A stretch of DNA of 64,000 bases, taken from assembly GCA_032158295.1 (NCBI GenBank), contig CM063255.1, forward strand, positions 8,522,094 through 8,586,093. Direction: 5' to 3'. Both the position numbers and the translations under genes were made by a program. Positions 30,721 through 41,301 of this stretch are shown piece after piece. Below the pieces are notes generated by a model. The model had not been told where the DNA came from and did not search any database. It saw nothing but the letters and a program-made list of their open reading frames with translations. The DNA comes from Pycnopodia helianthoides. Its lineage: Eukaryota > Echinodermata > Asteroidea > Forcipulatida > Asteriidae. Numbering within the stretch: position 1 is the stretch's first letter; every line of letters starts with the position of its first letter.

Positions 30721-31084
30721 CCAACCGTATTTAATCAGCAGTAGGCTATACCATGAAATTGACACCCTGAGCATGATGACAATTCCACAGCTTCTAAACC
30801 TTTTCAGCTTGCAGCAGACCCTCCCTTGAACTGCTGGATGATATGTATTGGTACTTAGTGACTGATGAATTTTAATATGCTCCGTTATGCGGTTTTGAAA
30901 AGAATACAAAAGTCAAGAGGTCACATGAATTTTAGTTCACATAGATAAATGACACTCTGCGATACTTCAGTGTCTTGTTTGCCCTAGAACACCTGGGGAC
31001 GCGGTGGTTGTTAAGTTTAAGAGAAAAGGTCCATGCCAGGCTATAGGTGTGCATGCTTCCATTTGTCAGAGAATGCACACAGAA

Positions 31085-31460
31085 ATGGCGTGGTTAAGAG
31101 CACCGGACTCGAGCCCTGGTGTTTCTGATCAGCCGAGTGTGGGTTCGAGTCCCGGTCTTGACACTTGGTGTCCTTGAGCAAGACATTATTTACCATTATA
31201 GCTTCCCGTCGACGTAAAAGAACACAAAAAACACTTATCGTGGAAGGGGTTAACTCCGGTGTCTGGTTCACCTATAGCAAACACCCTTGTTTACAGGTTT
31301 GGTAGTGCATGTAAAAAGAACACAGAACAAATTATCGTGGAAGAGTAGGGGATATTAACCCCGGTGTTTCTGGTTCGCATAGTAAGCAAGCTCGTGCACA
31401 TCAGGTTTCCTCGGGCTTTTGAGCTACAGTGATGATAAAGTTCAATTATGAGGCATCCTT
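31085..31460 (+). repeat. tRNA-derived SINE (family A), long copy
   Basis: Head AAGAGCACCGGACTCGAGCC with anticodon-like CGA, box B GGGTTCGAGTCCCGG, body TCCTTGAGCAAGACATTATT, tail reaching GCATCCTTGGTTTCATTA. The matching reverse copy at 46640-46963 carries the same tail, so the family is about 350 bp long. Confidence 0.75.
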
Positions 31461-31635
31461 GGTTTCATTACCAGAAGTTTATAACATATGATGAAATAAC
31501 GGTAATTTCTATGTTTGGGGGTAGTGTGTACAGGCCTCCACGTGTACTTCTACAGTGGAATTTGTTGTCTACTCTTTGGAAGTGAAGTGCATCATTGCAA
31601 TATATTTTAGGAATCATTGGTGTCGCACAGAAATC

Positions 31636-31745
31636 AAATTTTGACCCAGGATGCGGGTCACACTGACCCAGCAATGGGTCCTGCTCTGCACCCTGGGACC
31701 TGCAAACGGGTCAACTCTGACCTGTGATTTTTTTAGAGTGTGGAA
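31636..31745. repeat. GGGTCA-rich repeat (family F), copy 1
   Basis: Contains GGGTCA CAC TGACCC at 31655-31669, plus further TTGACCC and GGGTCAA half-sites. It ends in AGAGTGTGG like the other copies. Confidence 0.65.
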
Positions 31746-31794
31746 GTATACAGCATGTGCTGCTAGGTATACGTATATAACGGCAAACCATCAA

Positions 31795-31950
31795 ATCCCA
31801 AGAACCATACACTAGGCCTACTCCATGTACTCCTGGGTGAAGAGAAGCATTTATAGTGAAGTGTCTTGCCCATTGTCTTACCGGGATTCGCAACCACACT
31901 TAACCACTCTAACTGAAATTCGGTGCACTATAGTGCTCGGCCATAACACA
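31795..31950 (-). repeat. tRNA-derived SINE (family G), copy 1
   Basis: On the minus strand: TATGGCCGAGCACTATAGTG (box A) and GGTTGCGAATCCCGGTAAGA (box B), then CACCCAGGAGTACATGGAG. A second copy is at 38811-38950. Confidence 0.65.
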
Positions 31951-34900
31951 CACTAGTCTTCTAAATCAACTAAAAGTTTACATGTAGGAGATAAAAAATA
32001 ATGACAACCTTAGCTTGATTTGAAGGTTAGATCACGTTCCAGGTTGTAATACTTAACCCCGCGAAGAGAAGATTACGTTTCGATGCGGCTGCACTAATAA
32101 AGTGGTAATAAATCAATGACAAACTATTCATGGGAAAGAAAAGATCGGATCTCTGATGAAAACAACCAGATAATTTTAAATAAATTATCATTATGTCTAT
32201 AGACTTATATCAAAAATATAACAAATATGATCCCCGGGCTTGGCTTGGATTGGGGGGGGGGGGGAAATAGTACATTAGCCTTTTGACACGACTTGATAGA
32301 AACCAAACTTACTTTCCATAACCCTCCTGCCCGCAGCTGTCAATCATATGGTAATGAGATGAGGTCTTGGATATTCATGAGTGTGTTTGGTGTAAATCAT
32401 TCATGGTTTTCAGCCTATAGCAGTTCATGTAGCCATTCATCAAGTCATGACAGGTTCTCTCGGGTACCACTGGGCTTTTGTAAACCTGTGTGAATGATCT
32501 TTCCTGCTGGCCACGGGAACTTAAAAACTTGTTTGTGCACTACAAGGGATGAGGCACTTTGTGAACCTCAAGTGATTTTGGGGGTTTAATTTGCTGGTCA
32601 TCAAACCACTAAATCTGCATGCATTTTTACTCACCATAGTTTGATTTTTCTCATTGATTGCTCTTAGGCTGAAAAATAAGAATGATACTTTATGAGTGGG
32701 TATTCAATGTGAATCCAAGAACAATAGACAATTACCAGACACATCAGGTGAATATGCAAATCAGTTGAATGGATTTTAGAACCATTTTGATCAGTATAAT
32801 TATGTAAAAAGAGGACGGCTTGTTCTGCCTGTCTGTACGCCGGTCTGCTGAAGCCCATGCACGGTTGCGTTGTTTTCCCAGTTATGGAAGAGTTGGAAAG
32901 CGAAGCGGCCTTTGTTACCCATGTCGTAAAAAGAAATGTGCTGTGCATTTGTGCGGTTTCCCCTTTCTTAACCGTTCCGCTTAAAAGAAACGTTCTGTGT
33001 ACGCGCGCGGTTTTCCCCAGGAATAGGTAAGGTGAATAACCGCGCTGTCGTTCTTATCCTGCACCATTAACAAGCAGATGGTGCCTGGCAAAATTACTGT
33101 TTACAGCTGTTGTGTCACTTCTGCGTCCTTGCTGCGCATAACATAATTTAAAAACCACTTCTACTTTGAAAACAACAACTTAGTTTCTTTTAGACGACTG
33201 TGTGATGTACATACCTCATTATGCCGTAAGCTTTGTTTCTTTCCCATTTTCTCCAACTTCAATTAACCATCCTCACTGTTTTAGACAAAATAGCTTCGTA
33301 TAAACATAACTCTTTTATAAACGTCTCTGTTGATAACTGTAAACTGTGTACCTACAAATTTTTACTGCCAGCAAGTTGCCAATAAACTTTCTTTCTTTTT
33401 CGTACAATGTATGCTCTCATTATTGATTGATTTGTGTTCAGTCTACCTCTTTCTCGGCCCTTATAATATGTTTCGGCCCTTTTAACATGGTCCACAAAGT
33501 AGTGTCAGCACTACATCAACACCAACTGAAGTTGCCGCCCTCAAAAAGTTCCCCGTAGTTTGCACTGACTGGTGTTTTTTTTTTTACCACTAAAACATAC
33601 TGCACGACCACAGTAGCTCTTGACAGCACTGTTTCAAAGTATTTTACATCTGTTACGCCAACTTTGCACGTATACCTTCAAAACACTTATGCTTTAAAAC
33701 TACAGTGCCAACTGTGTTCCTTTTTTTTAAAGTATCTTTTATACAGTTCATGTGCCTTAATTTTACGTATTACAACCATTCCTTTGTAACTTTCTTTTAT
33801 TAGTAATCTTTGTATAAATATCTTTTTTTTTTTTTAAACTGCCATCAAGTTGCCAATATCTTCCTTTTTCATACAATTTGCGTTCAAACCACCTCTAACT
33901 CTACCTCTTATCCCCACATATTCGAGACCATATACCATAAATTGTGCTCCCCTCTATAGTTTCGACATAATTCACAACATATTGCCCCAAACATTCCTCT
34001 CGGTCATAGTTCGCATTGACTAATTTCCAAACCACTCATTATAATTATTATGATCACTGTTTCAATTGTTTCATTTTCTTCAATTTCCACATCTGTACCC
34101 CAACTTCCACTTTTACTTTCTAACCTGTCTCACAGGTGCATTGCTGCCTTGCTGGGATGCCTAAATACTGCACACTAGAAAGTTCTACTTGACACAATGT
34201 AGCTTAGAAATGTGACACTCATCTGATCTGCAAACACCCCCCCCCCTCCTTCTCAAAACCAATTATTTGGAACGTAACATTTGACAAACAAATCTTTATT
34301 TTGTAGGGGCTCCCCCCGACTGCTATGCGCCAGCTATGGGGAAAAAACTGATAAAATAAAACCCTCCAAATTCAAATTTGTAATCCATTTGTAAATAAAG
34401 TAATAAGCCTCAGGGAAACTGACTGGTAAATTTGTAGAATTTTTGAATACTGAAAAGGCAACTCTCTCTCTATTTCTTTTTAATTTCCTGTTCAGCTATA
34501 CGGGAAAAACTTATACACAATTGTGTTGTTTTTGTTTTCTCTTGTTCTCGAGAAAGTGCAGTTTTTGGTAAAAAATTGTTTTGAAAATAAGGAAAAAAGA
34601 ACATGAAACGAACCCTTCATGCCCCAAAGATCAGCAGATATAGTCTGCTAGGTTTTATTATCGCAGCAGGAGAGCCGTGAATCCTGTACCAATCTTCAAA
34701 GGACAGAATGACGTACCTTTTTCAAAGCTTTACGATAATAGTTTATGATTAGCCAGTTCTCATTTGTGTACGGTTTGTCAAGTCTTTGGTTTTTGAGGTT
34801 GTTTGTGGAATTTTATGCCTGTATTAAATCAATCAATCAAAGCTACTATTTTTAACGGGATTTATAATTTTTATTGGAGTATGCTGGTAGGAAAAATGAT

Positions 34901-35118
34901 ATCAGCATCCGAGCTGGAAATCCCAAGACCATCCCTCTCGATCTGTGAGGTGTAAAGCCACCATTTTGACTTTGCAATTTCTAATAATTAAGTAACCAGA
35001 TACTTAGAACTGAGGTGTTATTTGAGTTGATAAACTTCTCAATAGATGTACTAATTGTATGTGGGGATACAGAATATTATTAGTTGGCTTTGCCCTGACA
35101 CCGATTTGTGGTAAGCTT
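31951..35118. other. No gene seen; about 3 kb of spacer
   Basis: No exon or clear element. Two loosely similar segments, each with a TGCCA(G/T)CAAGTTGCCAAT core, lie near 33290-33420 and 33760-33890 and may be an old duplication. A G run is at about 32253. The rest is AT-rich. Confidence 0.5.
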
Positions 35119-35450
35119 AAGCCCTTTTCACACTGCATCTCTTACCCCCGTGGAATATAGCCCCGGGGAGGCCCCGGGGATTTGTTTTTACCCTACGGTT
35201 ACCCCGGCGCACTTTCACACTATCCCTGCCTAGGTCCCTATTCCACAGTGTTCCTGTTGCTTGTTTCAAAAATACCCCGGGGTTTACCGCTTACCCCTAC
35301 TCCGGAGCAGGGGTGGCTGTTCCCCGGGGGTATGCCCACTTGCCGGGGCAGACCGGGGGCAGACAGGGGGTAAAGGGATCATAGTGTGAAAAGGCCGACC
35401 GTTATTCCACGGGGTTGCCCACGGGGAATAGAGTAGTGTGAAAAGGGCTT
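35119..35450. mobile_element. GC-rich MITE with AAGCCCTTTTCACACT ends
   Basis: The left end AAGCCCTTTTCACACT is matched perfectly by AGTGTGAAAAGGGCTT at the right. A second inner pair (CCCCCGTGGAATA and TATTCCACGGGG) extends the inversion. The body has many CCCCGG words, in contrast to its AT-rich surroundings. Confidence 0.85.
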
Positions 35451-37324
35451 TTCATGTACATGTATACTCGATGCTTTCTGGTCCATGGAAGGGAATATTT
35501 ATAGGCTACTGCTATCAGGGTGGGATTAAAACCCGCGACCAGAATTATATACTACAGAAAACACAATAACTGGTATCCACTTATCTACTGTCACTTTAGC
35601 AGGTTTTTTCCCCCAATGGTGGTACTAACAATTATTTTAGAACTTGAAACCAGTCCCATAAGTATGTCAATATGTGATTGTATGTACAGGCTTATTCTGG
35701 CAATAATTTCAGTTGTTTATAGTCTTTTTTAAAAATCCAGTTACTCTAAAACTTAATTTGAGTTGATTATAATCTTAAATTTGTTTCAGTTACTCTAAAA
35801 CTTCATTTAAAAAAATGGTCGAAAAAGGCATGTAACTTTTCCCGTTAGTTTTTGCAATGGAAATTTGAGTGTGATTTTATTTATTTGTTTATTTTTTTAG
35901 TTTCAAATGAATCTACTTAAACTATTTTCAGCATAAGCCTGTATGTCCATTCACATGTTGAAACACTTTTAGGGTGGTTTCAGTTACTAACAAATATTTT
36001 TACAACCATTGGAAAAACTGCTAACGTGACAGCTGCAAAGTGATGTTTTCTGTCATACATGTACGCCTAAAAATGCCCGTAGTTCCCGTTAACACAATGC
36101 GCCCCTTAACTTCTTCAGTACAAAGTTCTCTACAGCCCAAACACGTCCACACACGTCTTGAAAAAAAAAAACATGTCACAGTGTTTTCACATGAAATTCC
36201 CCACTGTGGATATTATTTCACAGACAACTGTGTACTCTGGGTGTGTTGGCACAGCGAATTGGGAGCTTGACTAGTGTCATCTACGTCAGTATGTCCACAT
36301 TGGACCACGTCACTAGCATGGGTGTACGTGTTGGGTTTTCTATGTGCACACTCTGTAGTAACAGTGCTAATTACGGTCATGTACATGTCTATGTACATAT
36401 ATGATCACCGGTGGTGTTTATGTGATATTTCTCTACCTGGTGTAGATCTTTCTTGCGGTTAAGGTTTTCACTTCTTGCCCACAAGACCTAAGTGTTGAGA
36501 ACCAAGACAACCGATTCCCGATTCCCCATAGTTGTTTGCCCCACACTTGCCCCCAACAAGTGTAGTTGGGCACTGTGGCTATTTACAACACAGTAATTTA
36601 CAACTGTCCATCATAATTATTAGGTGAAGTAATGTAACCATGTGTAACAATAGCCATTTTCATTTTTGGGGGGGGGGGGGGGATGGGGGTAAGCGGGTCA
36701 AAGACTGGAGTCGGGTGGGGTCTTGATGTTTTGTATTATTCATTTTTTTTTTTTTTTTTTTTTTTTTGGGGGGGGGCATTTTTTAAGACCTAATTTGGGG
36801 GAGGGGAAAGGAGCAGAATGGATCCCGAGAAAGGGGGATGGGGGGGTTGAGGGCTACCCCGATGGTTACGCCACTTGTTATTTGGAATAATTAAAGTCGG
36901 CACTCTAACTTCTCGTTAAGAACCAAAATGTGAATGAATGTTTTATTCCTATGTGAGCTCATAGGATACAGTCGTTAGTATTTACAGCCGGACTTCCTGC
37001 AGGCACGATTTGTACACAACTCAAATCGTATATTTTGATCGTCTGATTTTTATCAGTTTTTGATATAAAGAAAGGGGGGCACTTGTTTCAGCTGTCACTT
37101 TTATAACTCTATGGTTATGTGAAGTAATGATGAAACATAAATGTCAAATTTCCCATTATGACCAGTGTAGTATCTTGCCTGCCAGAGAGGCCATGGAATG
37201 TACCAGGGTCACTCAATCTATACTGTTATGAAGTTCATACCAGAACCATTCTTCATGTGAAAAAAATTCCCTCGGAAATGAAGTCACTATTCAAGAAAAC
37301 TGTGTTAAAAAAACCACAACAGCT
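35451..37324. other. No gene seen; includes a G/T homopolymer tract
   Basis: About 1.9 kb with no recognised exon. 36667-36850 is a low-complexity tract: a G run, a T run of about 24, a second G run and purine-rich sequence. Assembly there may be unreliable. Confidence 0.5.
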
Positions 37325-37545
37325 GATTCGGTTATTACAACCAAAATAAGGACAATGTGTTTACATGCTGAAAATTGTGATGGTTTTTCACTATTTTCTC
37401 TGGCTACCACAACGGATGAGGCCCAAGTTTTTACAGATTTGTTATTTCCACGCATACATGGTGTGTAGGCCTATGGTTGGTTGCACAAAACATGAACACT
37501 ACTGTCAGCTCTACCAATCCTGTATACGTAAGACTTTAAGCATAG
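37325..37545. repeat. Dispersed repeat family H, copy 2 (opposite orientation to 9000)
   Basis: Contains TGTCAGCTCTACCAATCCTG, the reverse complement of the segment at about 9010, plus CACTATTTTCTC and TACAGATTTGTT blocks. Confidence 0.5.
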
Positions 37546-37647
37546 CATTTACACTTACTGAATACAGGGGTTTACTTTGCTATTATTAGGGGATAAACTT
37601 GTGTCCATGGAGAGTGCTTTTAATGAACAGCGTTTTCCTTTTCACAC

Positions 37648-38061
37648 GTACGGAGCTCTGGAAGTGCCATCCTACATGTTAAGCCATTCTCAGATAATTT
37701 ACTGTAGGATGCTGGCATCACAAACGTAAGTTGACGACACCATGAGACGATTTATCTTGGTATGACGACATCCTAAAGTAAGTTGTCGACACACCGAGAA
37801 AAATTTACTTGGAGTGTCGACATCCTAAACATATAGGACGTCGACTTTCCGAGATAGTTCTTCTTGCGATGATAACATCCCGAAAGTGTCGAGAACCTAA
37901 GATAAAGTATCTTGGTGAGACGACATCCTACTTTCAGGATTGTCGACATCCCGAGATAAACTAATCTCAGGGTGTCGTCATCTTACATCTATATGTCATC
38001 ATCCTGCAATAAATTATCTCAGGATCTCAACCAGTTGGATGGCACTTCCAGAGCTCCGTAC
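37648..38061. mobile_element. MITE with 25-bp perfect inverted ends and internal sub-repeats
   Basis: The left end GTACGGAGCTCTGGAAGTGC (continuing CATCC) is matched perfectly at 38037-38061. The body consists of degenerate repeats of GTAAGTTGTCGACA, CATCCCGAGATAA and ATCTTGG-type words. It is 414 bp with no transposase. Confidence 0.88.
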
Positions 38062-38502
38062 ACAAGCAGGCACCTCATGTCATTCCAAGACAATACAAAC
38101 TTGTCAGTGGTATTGGAGCAAAGACTGACTGAGGATTGTCCACATGTGGTTCAGTTCTCAGGCACCTTCCGTCGTCCGAAACCCTTTCTTCTTTTTCATC
38201 ATCAGAGTTTGTCCTGTGTGGGTTTTTAATTTTTTAATTTTATTTAAGGGACCCCGATCTGCGATCTGGTCATCAATAATTGATAAGCTCTCTGGTCCCC
38301 CCCCAAGCATTGGAGACAGGCAACCTTGAGGTGTTCACGGTGGTACTTTGTGGAAGACTTCTTTTTGATAACGAGGGTTCACAAAGGGTTGGATTAAAAT
38401 GTTGGACTTATAACTGTAGACAGATTAAAGAAGATCGTTTTAACTTTTGTAGTGCAAATAAACGCTGCATTTACAAGGTTCTTATACACACTTATAGGCT
38501 CC
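38062..38502. other. No gene seen
   Basis: Spacer without recognised features. Confidence 0.4.
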
Positions 38503-38735
38503 TGGTCAGAATTGACGCGGATCCAGGGGGTCCGTGGGCCTGATCCATTTGCGGGTCAGGTTGACCCGGAAACTGGGTTAAAAATGGCAGTCTAAATCGG
38601 ATTCCGCGTCAGCTTGACCCCATTTCTGTGTCATTTTGACACAGATTCCGGGTTCCTCTGCCTCAGAAATGGGTCGGGCCCCCACGGGGGACCCGGAGTC
38701 CGGTCATTTCCTACCCGGGAGTTTCGAGAGTGTAA
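38503..38735. repeat. GGGTCA-rich repeat (family F), copy 2
   Basis: Contains GGGTCA GGT TGACCC at 38553-38567 and several degraded variants (GTCAGCTTGACCCC, GTCATTTTGACAC). It ends TTTCGAGAGTGTA. Confidence 0.68.
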
Positions 38736-38810
38736 TACCGCAGCCAAACGAGAAAGGCCTTTAAAAGCAATCACCTGAACCATCTGTATAATATTATTTG
38801 CACTCACATT

Positions 38811-38950
38811 ACCCGTGTACTCCTGGGTGAAGAGAAGAAACTATTTAAAGTTGAGTGTCTTGCTAAAAGAAAGCAAGCGTTACAATCGGAATTTGAACCC
38901 ACCCCGCAATTATTTGGGCATCAGAGTCTCTGGTGCACCCCCAAAGTACA
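38811..38950 (-). repeat. tRNA-derived SINE (family G), copy 2
   Basis: On the minus strand a box B-like GGGTTCAAATTCCGAT lies downstream of a decayed head. GTACTCCTGGGTGAAGAGAA is shared with 31795-31950. Confidence 0.6.
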
Positions 38951-39642
38951 AAGCAACAGTATTTCAACCAGGTAAAGGGAGAATAAACAATCTGTTGGGG
39001 GAAAAAAGAAGTAAATTAAAGAAAGAAGACAGAGGACGAACGAAATGCATTCAATGGCTGTTTTACATAACTCACATACTTGTTGTTTGAATTTTATTCG
39101 CAGTAAACACTCTGTGAACATTATCTGTTTCGGAAATCATAGATTCGGCCTTAAATTGTTGGTTTATGTGTACAGCAGAGTTCTTGTTTTTTGTGCCAGG
39201 AGTGTCATCATTGATAAACATGGCGCACTAGAAAATGTTCAACGTTATAATTATTATTCTTATTGAGGTTTTGATTTGTCAATTTTGTTTGCTTTTTAAC
39301 CGATACGTTGCTTCGTGAAAACGGCGATGAATCATTTGGTGTGTTTTTTTCAAACCTCATGAGTATCCGTTACAAAGACCGCTCGATAATCTTGTGTCTA
39401 ACGATGCATAGGCGGAAAGCCTTGACGGTCTGCCGCGCTATGAACAAGACTTGTTGTGGTACCGAGGATTTTATCCACTGACTTAGCACCAACAAACCTT
39501 GAAGAACTTGTTGAGGCTAATGAGCCAAGAGTTTTGGAATGTTACCAAAGGTCACTTCAGGAGATCGTCAGTACACTCTTACATATTGTAGAGTCCAATC
39601 ATCAATGTAAAGTGTTAAGTTCCGTTTGTGATTTTGTAAACT
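38951..39642. other. No gene seen
   Basis: The frame at 39456-39674 (72 codons, beginning MVPRILSTDL) runs into the repeat at 39643 and matches no family I know. Confidence 0.4.
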
Positions 39643-39765
39643 TAAAGGAACATTACAGAATTGTTTTTTGCTAACAAAACAGTTGCTGGCAGTGTAAGCA
39701 CTTTATGTAATCCACCATATACATAAACTGACAAACCTGTAGAAGTTTGAGATCGATCGGCCATC
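39643..39765 (+). repeat. Dispersed repeat, copy 2 (first copy at 2972)
   Basis: Nearly identical to 2972 onward, starting AAAGGAACATTACAGAATTG and reaching GATCGATCGGCCATCTG. Confidence 0.78.
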
Positions 39766-40702
39766 TGAGCCCAGCGCCTCTTTCAAAGGCGTTGGGATGG
39801 GCTGACGTATGCACATGCGCATCGGACCACTCCATTGCAAATAGCTATTGTCATTCCTTGCCTTGTACTAAAAATGCAACCTCCGAGTCCAGAGCCCCAT
39901 CCCAAACTACGGAGGTTCGTTATAAAAGTGAGAAGCGCAGCCTCGAATGAATTCTGACTATAACTATACTAAGGCCAGACACTATATCTGTAATCCTCTT
40001 CTTCTTCTTTTTACCGTGAAATGCAGATAACCGGGCAATTTATTCCAAAGCTCTACCCAAGGACTCTGATTAAAACATGTCCCCCCGTAGTGGCTGGTGA
40101 CTTCTTTGAGAGTCACTTAAAGAGTCGAAACTCTCTCTGCCCTACACACTTGTCCTCATTATTGCGTGGCGTTACACACATGAGTTGCTTGATGGCGTAT
40201 TATACACGTGTTACAAAGGTCTGTCCTGGCGAAGGGAGACACAAACCCTCAATGGAGGCAGTCCACATGACGGACGCTTTTGTGGGGCCAACTGGTAGAG
40301 ATTTCCTGAAGTTGTTTGTCCTTGTTGACCAACCAGTGGTATGGATTTCCAAGAGGTGTTTTGTGGGGGGAGACTTAGCGGTTATACACCATTTTGTACC
40401 TTTTTTGTTCCTTCTTTTTCAGTAGGGTATGAGTTTTCGAGGCATTGTTAATCTTTGAAGGGAGAGTTAAATTGGCTTTAACTGATCGTAAGAAGAGAGA
40501 GAGAAAGAGGGGGGGGGGTGGCAAATGATAACCTTCACGTGAAGTGGGTCCCTGCAGACGAGCTGGTGAGCAATTCGGGGTAGATGTACTATTCACCCAC
40601 ACAGTTATCCTTCATTTCAACTGTCAGATTGAGAAACACTCTGCTGTTCAAGTGCAGTGCTACGGAGCCCCACCCCTTTGTATTCACTTTCTATAGTTCG
40701 CT
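39766..40702. other. Solo end of family J, then no gene seen
   Basis: 39768-39800 (CCAGCGCCTCTTTCAAAGGC then GTTGGGATGGGC) matches the inverted ends of the element at 40703-40906. The rest up to 40702 has no recognised exon; the 134-codon frame at 40021-40425 is not a family I recognise. Confidence 0.45.
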
Positions 40703-40906
40703 CGGCCCCAGCGGCCTATCCAGGACCGCTGGGATGGGCTAATCAGCTTGCACAGATTATTGTTCAGGAAGTACGTCATGCGTGTAGTGCTTGCAGTGTG
40801 AGTGTGATGCATGATGGGACTGAGCATGGGACTGAGCATTAACGTTGACGATACGTTTGCCCATCCCAGCGCCTTTGGTTTTAAGGCAAGGCGCTGGGGA
40901 CGAGCG
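40703..40906. mobile_element. MITE-like element J with CCAGCG ends
   Basis: The left part CCCAGCGGCCTATCC then CGCTGGGATGGGC is opposed by the right part GCCCATCCCAGCGCC then GGCGCTGGGG. Each end is itself a small hairpin. About 204 bp. Confidence 0.6.
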
Positions 40907-41241
40907 AATTTCTATACCAGCCAGGGGAACTGTGGGGAACTGTGATGAACACCCCTCCCCCTTCCACCGTGTATAAAAAGATGTTGTGCCATACCTTTTT
41001 CCTTGTTTACTAACTACCTTCCAGCTATAGGGGGACTCTAAGATGACAGACAACCCTGCCAGCGCTACCCCCCCCCTTGAAAATAGTGTTGTGTCATCCC
41101 TTTCTCTTCTAACTAACAAGATACCAGCTAGGGCAAATGTGGGTAGCTGTGGCAGATATCTCCCCCGACCCTCTCCCGACATAATACCTTAGCTGACATC
41201 AAGGGGGGACCTGTGACGGACACTCTACCCCATCCCACCGT

Positions 41242-41243
<2 letters not shown>
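40907..41243. repeat. Loosely repeated spacer upstream of the (TA)n tract
   Basis: Segments with CCAGCTAGGG or CCAGCTATAGGGG, CCTTTTTCCTTG or CCCTTTCTCTTC, and CACCGTGT recur about every 110 bp. The region after the downstream (TA)n tract (43853-44160) has a similar composition, consistent with a once continuous sequence. Confidence 0.45.

Positions 41244-41299
<56 letters not shown>
41244..41299. repeat. (TA)n tract at the 5' edge of the Penelope-like element
   Basis: Twenty-eight or so TA units immediately before the first codons of the truncated Penelope frame. Confidence 0.95.
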
Positions 41300-41301
<2 letters not shown>

